A stretch of DNA of 64,000 nt. It comes from Megaustenia siamemsis (lineage: Eukaryota; Mollusca; Gastropoda; Stylommatophora; Ariophantidae). The DNA lies in contig JAVIAB010000041.1 of NCBI GenBank assembly GCA_032433765.1, positions 77,118,335 through 77,182,334 on the forward strand, in the 5' to 3' direction. The position numbers were made by a program, and so were the translations under genes. Shown piece after piece: positions 10,202 through 21,239 of the stretch; within the stretch, counting starts at the first letter, position 1; every line of letters starts with the position of its first letter. The notes beneath the pieces are model-generated. The model was not told the origin of the DNA and made no database searches. It saw only the letters and a list, made by a program, of their open reading frames with translations.

Positions 10202-12744
10202 TATGTTATGTCAACATGTTTCAATATATCGTTAAAGAAATTGACAAAAAATAAGAAATTTTGATTGTTAAGCACATTTTTTAAAGCAAAAGCTTCTCTA
10301 ACTGTTATATCATCCCATCCATCTCCATTCTCGATCTTCTCCAAACATTCCACAAAATCTGATTTGTTTTCATGAACACTGTTCACAACCCGTGATTGAA
10401 AGCTCCATCTTGTTGCGGCAACCGTTGGAATCCGTTTATTGCAAACTGATCGTAATAGGTCACTACGCTTTGGGGAGGATGAGAAAAATGTTGTCAATCC
10501 AGTAATATTGGCAACAAACAACTTGACTGATTTGATGTTTTTAGAACAAGCATTTCTAATGACTACATTTAGTTGATGAGCGTAACAATGAACATACTTA
10601 GCATATGGAAAATAATTCTTCAATAGAGTCTGAACACCGCCTTGGCTACCACTCATTACCGCTGCGCCATCGTATGCTTGAGCTATGAGTTTTTTTTCAA
10701 CCTTGAAAGGTTGTAGTCTTGTTTGAAGAACCTCACTAAGACCAATAGCTGTTCGATCATGGACCGTTTCAAAGGAAAGAAATCTCTCAACTGGTTTATT
10801 CTCCTTTATATAGCGTAATATGATCACAAACTGCCTTTGGCAGGTTATATCTGTTGTTTCATCGGCCTGTAGAGAAACATAGTTTGCAGCGTTAACATCC
10901 TTTGTCAATTCTTCAATATAGACCTGATACATACAGTCCAATAGTTCATTCTGTATAGTATGTGAGACCAGATACATACAGTGCAATAGTTCATTCTGTA
11001 TAGTATGTGAGACCTGATACATACAGTCCAATAGTTCATTCTGTATAGTATGTGAGACCAGATACATACAGTCCAATAGTTCATTCTGTATAGTATGTGA
11101 GACCTGATACATACAGTCCAATAGTTCATTCTGTATAGTATGTGAGACCTGATACATACAGTCCAATAGTTCATTCTGTATAGTATGTGAGACCAGATAC
11201 ATACAGTCCAATAGTTCATTCTGTATAGTATGTGAGACCAGATACATACAGTCCAATAGTTCATTCTGTATAGTATGTGAGACCAGATACATACAGTCCA
11301 ATAGTTCATTCTGTATAGTATGTGAGACCAGATACATACAGTCCAATAGTTCATTCTGTATAGTATGTGAGACCAGATACATACAGTCCAATAGTTCATT
11401 CTGTATAGTATGTGAGACCAGATACATACAGTCCAATAGTTCATTCTGTATAGTATGTGAGACCAGATACATACAGTCCAATAGTTCATTCTGTATAGTA
11501 TGTGAGGCCAGATACATACAGTCCAATAGTTCATTCTGTATAGTATGTGAGACCAGATACATACAGTCCAATAGTTCATTCTGTATAGTATGTGAGACCA
11601 GATACATACAGTCCAATAGTTCATTCTGTATAGTATGTGAGACCTGATACATACAGTCCAATAGTTCATTCTGTATAGTATGTGAGACCAGATACATACA
11701 GTCCAATAGTTCATTCTGTATAGTATGTGAGACCAGATACATACAGTCCAATAGTTCATTCTGTATAGTATGTGAGGCCAGATACATACAGTCCAATAGT
11801 TCATTCTGTATAGTATGTGAGGCCAGATACATACAGTCCAATAGTTCATTCTGTATAGTATGTGAGACCAGATACATACAGTCCAATAGTTCATTCTGTA
11901 TAGTATGTGAGACCTGATACATACAGTCCAATAGTTCATTCTGTATAGTATGTGAGGCCAGATACATACAGTCCAATAGTTCATTCTGTATAGTATGTGA
12001 GACCTGATACATACAGTCCAATAGTTCATTCTGTATAGTATGTGAGACCAGATACATACAGTCCAATAGTTCATTCTGTATAGTATGTGAGACCTTATAC
12101 ATACAGTCCAATAGTTCATTCTGTATAGTATGTGAGACCAGATACATACAGTCCAATAGTTCATTCTGTATAGTATGTGAGACCAGATACATACAGTCCA
12201 ATAGTTCATTCTGTATAGTATGTGAGACCTGATACATACAGTCCAATAGTTCATTCTGTATAGTATGTGAGACCTGATACATACAGTCCAATAGTTCATT
12301 CTGTATAGTATGTGAGACCTGATACATACAGTCCAATAGTTCATTCTGTATAGTATGTGAGGCCTGATACATACAGTCCAATAGTTCATTCTGTATAGTA
12401 TGTGAGGTAGATTTCATTGTAGAAGTGCCATTCAAGTTTTCATCTAAGACACTATCTAGATTACTGAGCAAATATAACAAATCTAACAAATTGCCACGGT
12501 TTGCTGATCCTTGTGTTTCATCGTGACCCCTCAATGCTAATTCATGAGTGAAACGTTTAACTTCAAGCTTTTCCTCTATCTTTAAAGAATAAAACGGGTT
12601 TTTAAATAAATAATCCACGTTATTCATTTTTAAATCACACGGAAACACAAATTGTATACAGTTAATTGATTTACATACACAAACAAGTTGTTTAAAATCC
12701 AAAACAAAATGTGTTGTGGGCCACACAATAATAAAAAAAAACAC
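10199..12744 (-). pseudogene. hAT-1 transposase, N-terminal part and catalytic core with internal 15-residue repeat array
   Basis: Read on the minus strand from MNNVDYLFKNPF at about 12627 (a methionine exists at 12744, but the leading residues look unrelated). HELALRGHDE and LLDLLYLLSN are typical of ZMYM1-like hAT transposases. Then come 33 copies of a 15-residue unit, then VYIEELTKDVNAANYVSLQ, ADETTDI (first catalytic Asp), AYDGAAVMSG (second Asp), the zinc-binding VHCYAHQLNVVI and TRWSF. The core would cut and join element ends in the nucleus. The frame leaves the homology near 10200 (FFNDILKHVDI, then unrelated residues). The C-terminal part continues in another frame at 9470-10201, so the gene is broken. 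No N-terminal zinc finger is visible. Confidence 0.88.
10921..12405 (-). repeat. 33 x 45-bp minisatellite inside the hAT-1 transposase gene
   Basis: Exactly 1485 bp, or 33 units of 45 bp with no length change. Each unit encodes the 15-residue SHTIQNELLDCMYQV or a variant: residue 14 is Q, L or K; residue 15 is V or A; one unit has H for D. The pre-repeat text (STMKST) and post-repeat text (YIEELTKDV) are the neighbours that one such 15-residue segment would have in the normal family (an ST..TIQNEL stretch). The array is thus an in-frame amplification of a conserved transposase segment. A second minus-strand frame through the same units (494 codons) is also open by chance. Confidence 0.97.
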
Positions 12745-13200
12745 TTTCAGTTTCTATTTCTTGGAATTCGGAAACAACCAAAGGCCAACCAATCGTTACA
12801 CATTGGGCCCAGCTAAGGCCGGACCTGTTTACATCGACTGGACTAATGCTAACGTAGACCCGTCACCACGTGGAAGGCGTCTATTTTTAGATTTTTGGGT
12901 CATTAGACCATATGACTTAGATGTACAATGTACTATGGGGCCAGTTTAACACAGCGTTCTATATATTATATTTCCAACGGGCCCCACGACCCTGTGTTTG
13001 CGGATTCAGTGGTTCCAGCTAAAGGTATTTTGGGAACATATTATATTTTTAGTATTCTTGGCTAATCATTATCATGATGAAAGTAATAATTACGTTGAAA
13101 TAACGTATCATTAGGTATATTAATGTCTACACCTCGGAAAATATACTTAGCGGGTCCCGGCCGCCGCGGCCCTATCCCGGGCTCCGCCCCTGCGAATGAC

Positions 13201-13955
13201 ACAGTCTTAATAGCAAAGACAGAGAATGAACTACAATAAAAAGAAAGCAGCAAGAAAGGTCTCAGTCATTAATAGTAAGAAAATAGAAGTAATGGTCATA
13301 TCGAAAAAAAAAAAAAACAATCATCACCATCATGCAGCATACAAATAAACAGGACAAATCTGAAACAAGTGCAACGAGTCAAATACTTGGACACAATAAT
13401 AACATCAGATATAAGATATAAAAATAAAAATCTCAAATAAAAAAGCAGAATAGCTCAGGCCAAAATAGCATTCCAGAAAATGAAAAAAATATATTATGCA
13501 ACCGAACTATGTCAATAGAAGTGAGACATTGAGTTTATCCGTGCTATATAGAACCAATTCTGACCTGTGGAAGGGAATCATGGACAGTAAACAAATAAAT
13601 GAAAAGACGATTAGAGGCCACAGAGATGGGATTTCTCAGAAGAATGTTGAAAGTTCATTGGACAGAGAAAGAAACCAACGAGGCAAAAACAGAAAGTGAG
13701 TTCCAAAAAAATATCAGAAAGAAACAATCAAAATTGTTCGGTTACATCATGAGAAGAGGAAAATTCTAATACTTGATTATAACTGGCAAAACACAGGGAA
13801 AGAGAGATCGCTATGAAAAAGAGATAAAATAGTATATAGCTTGGTGTCATGGCATGGAAAACAGTCAACAACAGAATTGATAAGATGCACTGTAGATAGA
13901 AGATTGTAGAAGGACATGATCGACTACACCAACCAGTATGGCACATTGTTAGATT
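13201..13955 (+). mobile_element. NL-C element, part after the hAT-1 insertion
   Basis: Starts with TVLIAK directly after the right target duplication. It continues with degraded NL-C text (LSLSVLYRTN, RRMLK-like, NIRKKQSKLFGYIMRRGK, ITGKTQGKRD) and ends near 13955 with STTPTSMAHC. Stops are frequent. It is the same copy as 8828-9168. Confidence 0.82.
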
Positions 13956-13990
13956 ATATTAATCTATAATTGTTTCGTTATTTTCTGCAG

Positions 13991-14212
13991 ATCAATTTCT
14001 CTATCGCCTTAAAGGTTTTATACTAAGATGTTTTAATTCGACCAGTACATTGTTGGAATATACTGACCGTACTTCAACGCCTAAGCAAATTTACGTAGTG
14101 GAACTCAATACAACTTTATCAAACGTGTGGATGATTAGCATAGAAGGCACCACGGCAGAACAAAATAACATATTTAAATTGCTAACTATCTGTGAGCTGG
14201 AAGTATATGGAG
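13991..14212 (+). CDS. F5/8-type C (fucolectin-like) domain, second-half exon
   Basis: The exon follows TTTTCTGCAG and precedes GTATGT at 14213. It is 222 nt long, in phase 1 at both ends. Joined in phase to 6946-7164 it reads LYRLKGFILRCFNSTSTLLE, YTDRTSTPKQIYVVEL, VWMISIEG and LLTICELEVYG. LKGF, the YTD segment and the closing CELEVYG are the usual second half of the fucolectin/F5-8 domain. CELEVYG normally runs straight into EGF-like repeats in lophotrochozoan members, which agrees with the EGF exon at 17698. The 6.8-kb intron between the halves holds R1, NL-D, NL-C and hAT-1. Confidence 0.87.
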
Positions 14213-14742
14213 GTATGTATTCTGCGATTATACACAGTTTAATTGTGCTATTCTTTTTGACTTGATCTAAATCATGTATGGGTATATATTTTAATTGTGC
14301 TCTTACTTTGACTTGGATTAATTATTGCTGATGTGATCCGTTTGAGGATTATAACTAATGTCTCCTGTAATAAAATGCATGTCCACTTCAGTTGTTCTGT
14401 ATATGTGAAGAGTGTGACGTCAGTGGTTGAATGTGTTGAAAGATGCTGGTATCATTGCTCTATTAGATGAACGCAATGTAGTAAGAGAGATCAAGTATCG
14501 GGGAACAACATTCTCTGAAGATGACAAAAGGGTGTTAATAAATCAACATGTGGCGCATTAAGACGAAAAAAGTAACGGGACAGATAGTTCCTTTCATAAG
14601 AGAATGCCTATGCACACAAAGAAAACCTTATATAAAGCATATTTACCTCCACTATAGTGCCAGTGCTATACAAAGTCACTCACAAGTTAAAAAGGAAAGT
14701 CATTACCGAAAAGAGAATTTTGAGAAAGAGACAAAGTCTGGA
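14213..14742 (+). other. Intron with an unrecognised coding-like stretch
   Basis: At 14410-14550 one frame reads RQWLNVLKDAGIIALL and DERNVVREIKYRGTTFSED, which looks protein-like but matches no family I can name. It runs into the 51-bp array. It could be a remnant of another element. Confidence 0.3.
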
Positions 14743-15225
14743 ACGACGTACACGAGAAATATGTGGCATTCAACCTATTTTGAGCTGCCCTACACGACGT
14801 ACACGAGAAATATGTGGCATTCAACCTATTTTGAGCTGCCCTACACGACGTACACGAGAAATATGTGGCATTCAACCTATTTTGAGCTGCCCTACACGAC
14901 GTACACGAGAAATATGTGGCATTCAACCTATTTTGAGCTGCCCTACACGACGTACACGAGAAATATGTGGCATTCAACCTATTTTGAGCTGCCCTACACG
15001 ACGTACACGAGAAATATGTGGCATTCAACCTATTTTGAGCTGCCCTACACGACGTACACGAGAAATATGTGGCATTCAACCTATTTTGAGCTGCCCTACA
15101 CGACGTATACGAGAAATATGTGGCATTCAACCTATTTTGAGCTGCCCTACACGATGTATACGAGAAATATGTGGCATTCAACCTATTTTGAGCTGCTCTA
15201 CACGATGTATACAAAATATAGCATA
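14743..15225. repeat. 51-bp tandem array, about 9.5 units
   Basis: The unit starts CGACGTACACGAGAAATATG and ends TTTTGAGCTGCCCTACA. Nine full 51-bp units are nearly identical; only the last three carry C-to-T changes. Because 51 is divisible by three and the unit lacks stops in some frames, long open frames run through it on both strands. They encode a 17-residue repeat and are not evidence of a gene. Confidence 0.93.
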
Positions 15226-15248
15226 TGTATTGTTGGGGGAGGGGGGGA

Positions 15249-15560
15249 AGGTTGTCTAGAGGCACAATGTCGGCCTTAGAACAGGAGGGACTCGGGTTCA
15301 TAGCCCACCAGAATTGGGGAGTAAAGGAAATAAACAGGTCTCGTGTGCACTAGCGCACGTTAAAGAATCATTGCCAGTTAAAATAAAAAAGGGTAGGCCA
15401 CAAATATGGCCGCCGCCGCCAGTCCAAATTGTCGACAGAAATCTACCCACATCGTGGATTCTAGGCCGCGCTACGGAACGTGGTCCACGATTCCCTTCTC
15501 TTTTCTGGAGGGGGATATCGGAGCACCTATGGGATCGTCCGGTGTGATGATGATCCTAAC
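15249..15560 (+). mobile_element. SINE-3, tRNA-related head
   Basis: GTTGTCTAGAGGCACAATG resembles a pol III A box, and CGGGTTCATAGCCCACC some 45 bp later resembles a B box. The body follows and ends near GATGATGATCC. It starts after a G-rich run (15234-15248). The head is clear; the boundaries are approximate and no target duplication was found. Confidence 0.55.
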
Positions 15561-15664
15561 AACAAACAGACAAACCTCTGGATCTCCTGATGTATCAGAT
15601 TTTTGAACTCAAGGTCAGGCCTTTCTTTCTGATCATGATTTCTGAGAACTTTCTTCAATGAAAT

Positions 15665-16255
15665 GTGATATTTAATTGTGGTACTTGTGTTTCTGAAGCA
15701 ATAGCAATATACCCCGACCTACCTCGGGGTTCACCAATATCTTTAGTGTTGTTCAATTCCGGTACGGTAAGAATTACAAGCGAGCAAATCTTAGGATGGG
15801 ACAGGTAATCTCATGCTGATGATGTGTTGGTGTATCTCCAGGGCAGAGACAGAGAGAGAGAGAGAGTAATGCGGGAGAGTTTCAAACTGAGCTTGATCGT
15901 ACAAGTGTGTATGTGGAGGCAGGAGCTCGTGTGAATCCGACAAAGGTAACAGTGAAATGGTTCCCATTGAAAAATCGCACTGGATATCGACATACCTTGG
16001 ACTGTGGTTTGTCAGGAGTCTTGCATTTACAGGGCATGTAGACCAGGTGATATCGAATGTCATACAGTCTGCGGGCAATGAGTTGTATGACAACAGCACA
16101 GCAATTTAAGCAACGTTATCGTGTTCTCTTATATCAGAGGCTGGCCCAGTCGATAAATGAGTATGTCCTGGCTAGCCTGACTCAGCAATACGCCATTAGA
16201 ACGACTAGAAAAAAAAACAGAAAGAGACAATGCAGCGGAGCATCTTCATGAGCTC
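15665..16255 (+). mobile_element. NL-B reverse transcriptase fragment
   Basis: With frame changes this encodes DLPRGSPISLVLFN (RT palm entry), SHADDVLVYLQGRD (YADD-type box, His for Tyr), VNPTKVTVKWFPLK and LDCGLSGVLH, and then decays. The same motifs occur in the minus-strand NL-B copy near 51700-51880. It lies in the gene's intron. Confidence 0.8.
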
Positions 16256-16606
16256 AAGGAAACTGAATATAGGCAATTGTCTTCCTTCACAGCTCTACCT
16301 CTAACATGAGTTCTTTCGCATCACTACAAGTATTGGCAGATATTCTCTCACCTTTAACTAGACAGTAACACAGGCTATTTAACAGCACACCACAAGGAGA
16401 AAGAGCAATAATCGACATAACATTTATTCATATCTCCAGTGATCATGTTAGTTTAATTATTGCAATATATTAAAGAATTCAATGCTTTCTCTTCTACAAC
16501 GATCACACGATAATTTGTCCACTTTCTTCTTTGACTTTAGAAAAAATATTAAATGAGCAAATTTATTGTTGTGTAGTAACCGACTTCAACACGGCACTTG
16601 TGTGTA
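16256..16606. other. Intronic sequence, nothing recognised
   Basis: No domain, repeat or exon seen. Confidence 0.45.
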
Positions 16607-17320
16607 GCGTGTTTCTCCTGCCTCATCTAATTCTACTAACTAGTCAGACTACAAGTCTGTTTCTGAAGTCACCACTTAGATCTGGGGTAGAATCTTCATT
16701 AATTGTTTCCATGTCAGCGTGTTTCTCCTGCCTCATCTAATTCTACTAACTAGTCAGACTACAAGTCTGTTTCTGAAGTCACCACTTAGATCTGGGGTAG
16801 AATCTTCATTAATTGTTTCCATGTCAGCGTGTTTCTCCTGCCTCATCTAATTCTACTAACTAGTCAGACTACAAGTCTGTTTCTGAAGTCACCACTTAGA
16901 TCTGGGGTAGGTAAAAAAAAGTAAAGTACCCCCGTCACGCCAAGTGGCGTATAGGGAAATATGGTGTTAGTGACCCTATATTTTACAGACCTTCAGCACA
17001 TGATTTTTGGGGTAATGTGGTCAGTATTACGCCCGTGCTGCTTTACTTTCCCAGAAAAAATCCGGTACCCATTTAAGGCTGGGTGAACCCGAAAGCCGTC
17101 GGTTGGGATCGAACCCTACCCCTTGTCCGTGGTAGTCCAGTTCACTAACCACTGAGCTATCGCGGCTCCCAGATCTGGGGTAGGATCTTCATTAATTGTT
17201 TCCATGTCAGCGTGTTTCTCCTGCCTCATCTAATTCTACTAACTAGTGAGACTACAAGTCTTTTTCTGAAGTCACCACTTAGATCTGGGGTAGGATCTTC
17301 ATTAATTGTTTCCATGTCAG
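16607..17320. repeat. 110-bp tandem repeat, 4 units, split by a SINE
   Basis: Units start at 16607, 16717, 16827 and 17210 with GCGTGTTTCTCCTGCCTCAT. The third unit is interrupted at 16911 by SINE-1, which duplicated 13-14 bp of the unit. Units are nearly identical. Confidence 0.93.
16912..17170 (-). mobile_element. SINE-1 copy a, complete, with target duplication
   Basis: On the minus strand it starts GGGAGCCGCGATAGCTCAGT. The tRNA-like A box (ATAGCTCAGTGGTTAG) and B box (GGGTTCGATCCC) lie in the first 70 bp. A conserved body follows, ending GCCACTTGGCGTGACGGGGG and a T-rich tail. AGATCTGGGGTAGG flanks both sides (16898-16911 and 17171-17184), so insertion was by target-primed reverse transcription. 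About 259 bp. It closely matches 43715-43969. Confidence 0.93.
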
Positions 17321-17697
17321 CGGAAAGCGTTAAGCTGTAGACCACATTCAAGTCCATGTCCTTCATTCATCGATCGCTTTCTCTCCCTATTCTTTAACCA
17401 AATAAAGCTCATAGACACTTTTAAAAGTACTTAATCCCCAAACACTAATATTCAATAAGAGACTCATAGATTAAATTATTACATTGTTTTAATGTTTTGG
17501 TCAACACTAAACATTATTTTGTTATAATATATGTTTTATATGCCATTGCTGTACATCCTGTAAAAACCAACAAGGACATTTATTTATTATGACAGTGATT
17601 AACTTACGTACACTGCTTACCTACATTATTTGAAAACAATTGTAATGTACGAGCTCCATGTTGTATCGATAAACCTACCATTACCATATATTCACAG
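17321..17697 (+). other. Intronic sequence before EGF exon
   Basis: Nothing recognised. The acceptor TTCACAG ends it. Confidence 0.5.
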
Positions 17698-17844
17698 ACT
17701 CTGTGTGTTCGCCTGGTTGGTTTGGTCGAGAATGTGAATTTCAATGCAACTGTGAAGACACAAACGAGCAGTGTTTTGTTAGTACTGGTGGATGTACTTC
17801 TGGATGTGCTGCTGGTTTCAGCGGAGAAGGATGCCAACAGAGAA
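17698..17844 (+). CDS. EGF-like repeat exon of the F5/8-EGF gene
   Basis: 147 nt, phase 1 at both ends, after TTCACAG and before GTCAGT. It encodes VCSPGWFGRECEFQCNCE, then EQCFVSTGGCTSGCAAG and FSGEGCQQR. The cysteine and glycine spacing (CxPGWFGxxCxxxCxC ... CxxGCxxGFxGxxC) is that of laminin/MEGF-type EGF repeats in secreted or membrane receptors. The phase matches the preceding F5/8 exon at 14212, so the three exons can be spliced in order. Later exons of this gene were not securely found; 32380-32906 is a possible relic. Confidence 0.85.
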
Positions 17845-18855
17845 GTCAGTGAACATATTTTGTGTACATCCTATCATTTTCTTTTGCTCGTCGTTAGCTA
17901 TTAATGTCATCAATTACTATGGAACAAATTATATATTTAATAGAGTCATTAAAACACAAGACCTAGCTGAAGAAATTCTACAAACAAGTTTCAGGAAAAA
18001 TTACAGAAAGTCTCACTTCTTACTGAACCCAGTATTTACTAAAATATTGTAACACCAATGAAGATAGTGCAATTAAATTTTGAACATGAGTAAGTGTGGG
18101 AAACCAAATGTGTTTGTAGTGTGCATATGTGTGTGTGGCGCCTTTTTGACACCTAGTAGATCAGCCTGCCTGGAGGGCCACACTGCTAATATCTATCGTT
18201 TGACTGAGGGTGTCTATACAAAACTGTTGTTCGTGAGTATTATTGTGCAGTACGCGTATATTAACACAGGATATTTGGGAAATGTGTTGTACACATTGGA
18301 GATGCGATTGATTAGTGGTATAACAATTAAAGAAATGTTGGGTTCTGTAACGAGTGAGACACCCAGTGTAAGTTTCTACAATAAATTATCAAGGTTGGTA
18401 AATTTGATATCTTCGATTGTCAGAAAATGAAGTCAAAGATTAACAAATGTATGCTTGCTAATTTTTATTAGAATTTAACATAGCATTACGATTTTCAATG
18501 TGTGCGTCTCAACAGTCCTTCAACCTTCAATACGGATCTCAAATAATCCATTAAAAGAAGTATTTTTTTAAAGAACAATAATTATATGTAATTCATTTTA
18601 AAAAGTGATTACAGAACATTTAGAAATACATTACCAATTTAATACGACAGATAAATGTTCAAAGATGAGGAAAATATTAAATAATGTCTGAGTAGTTAAT
18701 AATTAAATCTTAGAGATAATAATGTTGAAAACTTGAACAATTCTCAAAATAGAATGAAGAGATTATATAACATGAAGAGGAACAATTAACATTACAAAAG
18801 AGACAAATGATAAAAAATTAAAATAACGTTAAGATTGAAACAATGAATGTCATAA
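17845..18855 (+). other. Non-coding stretch with an unassigned 116-codon frame
   Basis: A frame at 18080-18430 starts MNMSKCGKPNVFVVCICVCG, which is hydrophobic like a signal peptide, but no domain follows. I do not recognise it. The rest is AT-rich. Confidence 0.3.
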
Positions 18856-19040
18856 TCTTCTTCATCTACCTCTCAGCTCCCTGTGGAGCATACGTTTTCA
18901 ACGAAAATTTTCCATGCCGTTATGTTTCTTGCCATTCCTTTATGATCGTTCCATGCTTTCCTCATCATATTTATCTCTTCTTCTATCTGTCTTCTCCAAG
19001 AATTCCTTGGATTTCCTCTTTGTCTTTTTCCCTTAAAGTA
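18856..19040 (-). mobile_element. NL-D 3' end fragment, minus strand
   Basis: The minus strand encodes QRGNPRNSWRRQIEEEINMM, KAWNDHKGMARN and WKIFVENVCSTGS then a stop. It is the same tail as 7985-8155 on the other strand. Confidence 0.75.
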
Positions 19041-19470
19041 ACACATATATTTACAATAACTTCTGCTTCAAAACCAGCAATAACAAACAAATATCACTTG
19101 TTTTTCAGTGACGTCAACGGCGTAATGGTTTGGTCAAATCTTCGACCCTGCAATGAAAAACAAGAGTCTTCTTTGCTTTTGACAATTCTGCGAGATCAAC
19201 AGATCGATGCAGCTTTGTTTTAGTATTGGTTCGCGAAAGGGAAATAACTTCGTTTTGGAGATGGATGTAGGCACATTTAATGAAGGACAACTCTAGAAAT
19301 TAGTCACCCGGCTTCACGACCTAGTTATACTATGACACTATCAACCAAAATAAAAGCAATAAAAAGATACTTTTGAGGAAAGATTGAGTTCAAATTATTT
19401 CTTTATTTTGTATTTTAATAGCCTCGGAAATTTAATCTGTAGTAAAAAAAAATGCAACCATCTCATTAAA

Positions 19471-19535
19471 CGTGTAAGCTCTCCACTTATCGTGTAAGCT
19501 CTCCACTTATCGTGTAAGCTCTCCATTTATCGTGT
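19471..19535. repeat. Three copies of a 21-bp repeat
   Basis: CGTGTAAGCTCTCCACTTAT occurs three times in a row with one change. Confidence 0.85.
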
Positions 19536-20077
19536 ATTTTATTGTTCACATCTCTCTTTTCTAAGAACTTCACTCACCTCTACATCTTTTTTCTTGTCTA
19601 AGAGCTGAAAAAAACATTCGAAATAGACGTGATCTGTGTTTTCTTAACTGCAACTAACGGAAACATGTAGACTAATCTTGCAAATTGCAAAAGGACTTTC
19701 ATCATTTGAGATACAATGGCAAAGACGGATAGTCCAAATATTATGAAAGTTAAAGGAGCTAACAAAGGCATTGTTACAGAACGTAAATAAACATGAACTG
19801 TCTGGCACACTCAACTAAGCACATAAACAAAAACAACTTAGTTTTCATGACAATAACAAATGACACAATGACCTTCAAATAATAAACAGTGAGGGGATAG
19901 CTCTTTCTAAATAAAGAAGGTGCTGAACTAGAAGATAAACGGACGAACATATCAAGAGATTCTCTACAGGCTGCACTTAATGAGACAACAATACAACCAA
20001 AGTGATACAAAAACGTCGAGATTGCCACTTACAGTAGCAATGTCTTCCTCTGTACATCTTCCATGTGTGTCTATATT

Positions 20078-20168
20078 AAGGCACAAATACAACGAAGCAC
20101 ATATTCCCCTTAACACATTAAGGCACAAATACAAGGAAGCACATATTCCCCTCAACACCTAAAGGCAC
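20078..20168. repeat. Two-copy 41-bp tandem repeat
   Basis: AAGGCACAAATACAACGAAG and the following ACATATTCCCCT text are repeated, with a partial third copy. Confidence 0.8.
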
Positions 20169-21239
20169 ATGTGATGGAACATAAAAGGATTTGAAAGTTC
20201 TCACCAGCAATAAATGAAGGATAGGTTGAAATGTCTCGTTACTCCACTGAAGGGTTCCCACTTGAACATGAAAGAAAAAGTCCGGCAGGTGATCCCACCT
20301 GCAACAAATGGTTTCAGCACCCCAGAAATAGTTTGTGAGGTTGTTACTTAAAGCTTCAATTATAAACAGTTTGACGACGGTGCTCATGTTACAGAATGAT
20401 CACATTAAATGGCTTTACTGTCAGATTTGGATATCGATTATAAGGGGAACGCCATGACCAGGCGTCTGACACGATGATAGTGAGCCTGGCTTGTAGCCGC
20501 TGACACAAGTGGAGACACATAACATCGCCATGCTGGCTTTTATCTCAGCACTCAGATTTATAAATGGTTCATGAACATGAATAATCTGTTAACTGAGTTT
20601 GTACTGGACAACATTCCTTGGCCTGTTTTCATATTGGAGTCGTGCAGGTTCATCGCCACACTCATAGTGCACCATGACGCCAAGACTATTGTCCACACCA
20701 ATGAAACATAATTACTTGATTATCAAAAGAAGAGAAGTCAACTGAATAATTAACAGTTTTTAAGTATAACAAGATTGATATAATAAATGTAATTGTTAGC
20801 TTTTTATTTATTAAAATGCTGTAACAAATAAACGTCAAATCGTGTACTTGCCATGTCAATCACAATTCACATTGCTCGACTTAACAATGGTTATAACATG
20901 CTCCTTCTGGTGACCAAGACACCAGATAGTCACAATTTAGATACAAACAAAACATGGAAGTTGATATAAACTACAACTTTTCCAAAATGTTGTAATAGTG
21001 TCACGGCTGTTTATTCTTAGCGACTTTAGTATATATTTAATCGTATTATTTGTCTATCATATTGTCTACCATAATATATGACACGGTGTACTGTCGAGTT
21101 ACATCCGGTCGTAACAAAACTGAATAATCGTATAGTGTAGAGAGTTTTTTTGAAGGTAATGATACCAGAAACAAAATTTCCTCATGTATTGCTTGTGGAA
21201 AGTTCGGCCAATATCCAATTAATTTATTACCGAGATAAG

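Larger units (their letters stand above)
9169..13192 (-). mobile_element. hAT-1 DNA transposon with 8-bp target duplication
   Basis: A 4024-bp element. Its ends are imperfect inverted repeats: CAGTGGTGGCTC at 9169, and CAGGGGCGGAGC read inward from 13192. It is flanked by identical 8-bp copies of CGAATGAC (9161-9168 and 13193-13200), the length expected for hAT. Removing the element and one copy rejoins the interrupted NL-C frame as LRYANDTVLIAK, which proves the insertion limits. It carries a minus-strand transposase of the zinc finger MYM-type 1-like hAT group, split by a frameshift and enlarged by a 33-unit tandem array. The right 450 bp (12745-13192) is GC-richer and holds no recognised zinc-finger exon. 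Confidence 0.93.
19041..21235. other. Long region without a recognised gene
   Basis: Only short frames are present. A minus-strand frame from 20387 (MSTVVKLFIIEALSNN ... WDHLPDFFFHVQVG) precedes a GTGAGA donor-like site near 20202 and could be a first exon, but no family was recognised. There is a three-copy 21-bp repeat at 19471-19535 and a 41-bp duplication at 20078-20168. Confidence 0.4.

Noticed and set aside
10905..12389. 494-codon second minus-strand frame through the 45-bp array
   Set aside because: It is a frame shadow of the array. It has no homology outside the repeat, while the other frame carries the transposase.
14548..15301. Three overlapping 200-243-codon frames on both strands
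   Set aside because: They are open only because the 51-bp unit is stop-free and divisible by three.
16912..17170. tRNA gene on the minus strand
   Set aside because: The A and B boxes are present, but the sequence continues as a SINE body with target duplications and does not fold as a full tRNA acceptor stem.
18080..18430. 116-codon frame with hydrophobic start
   Set aside because: No domain, no splice context and no homology recognised. It is kept only as a note.
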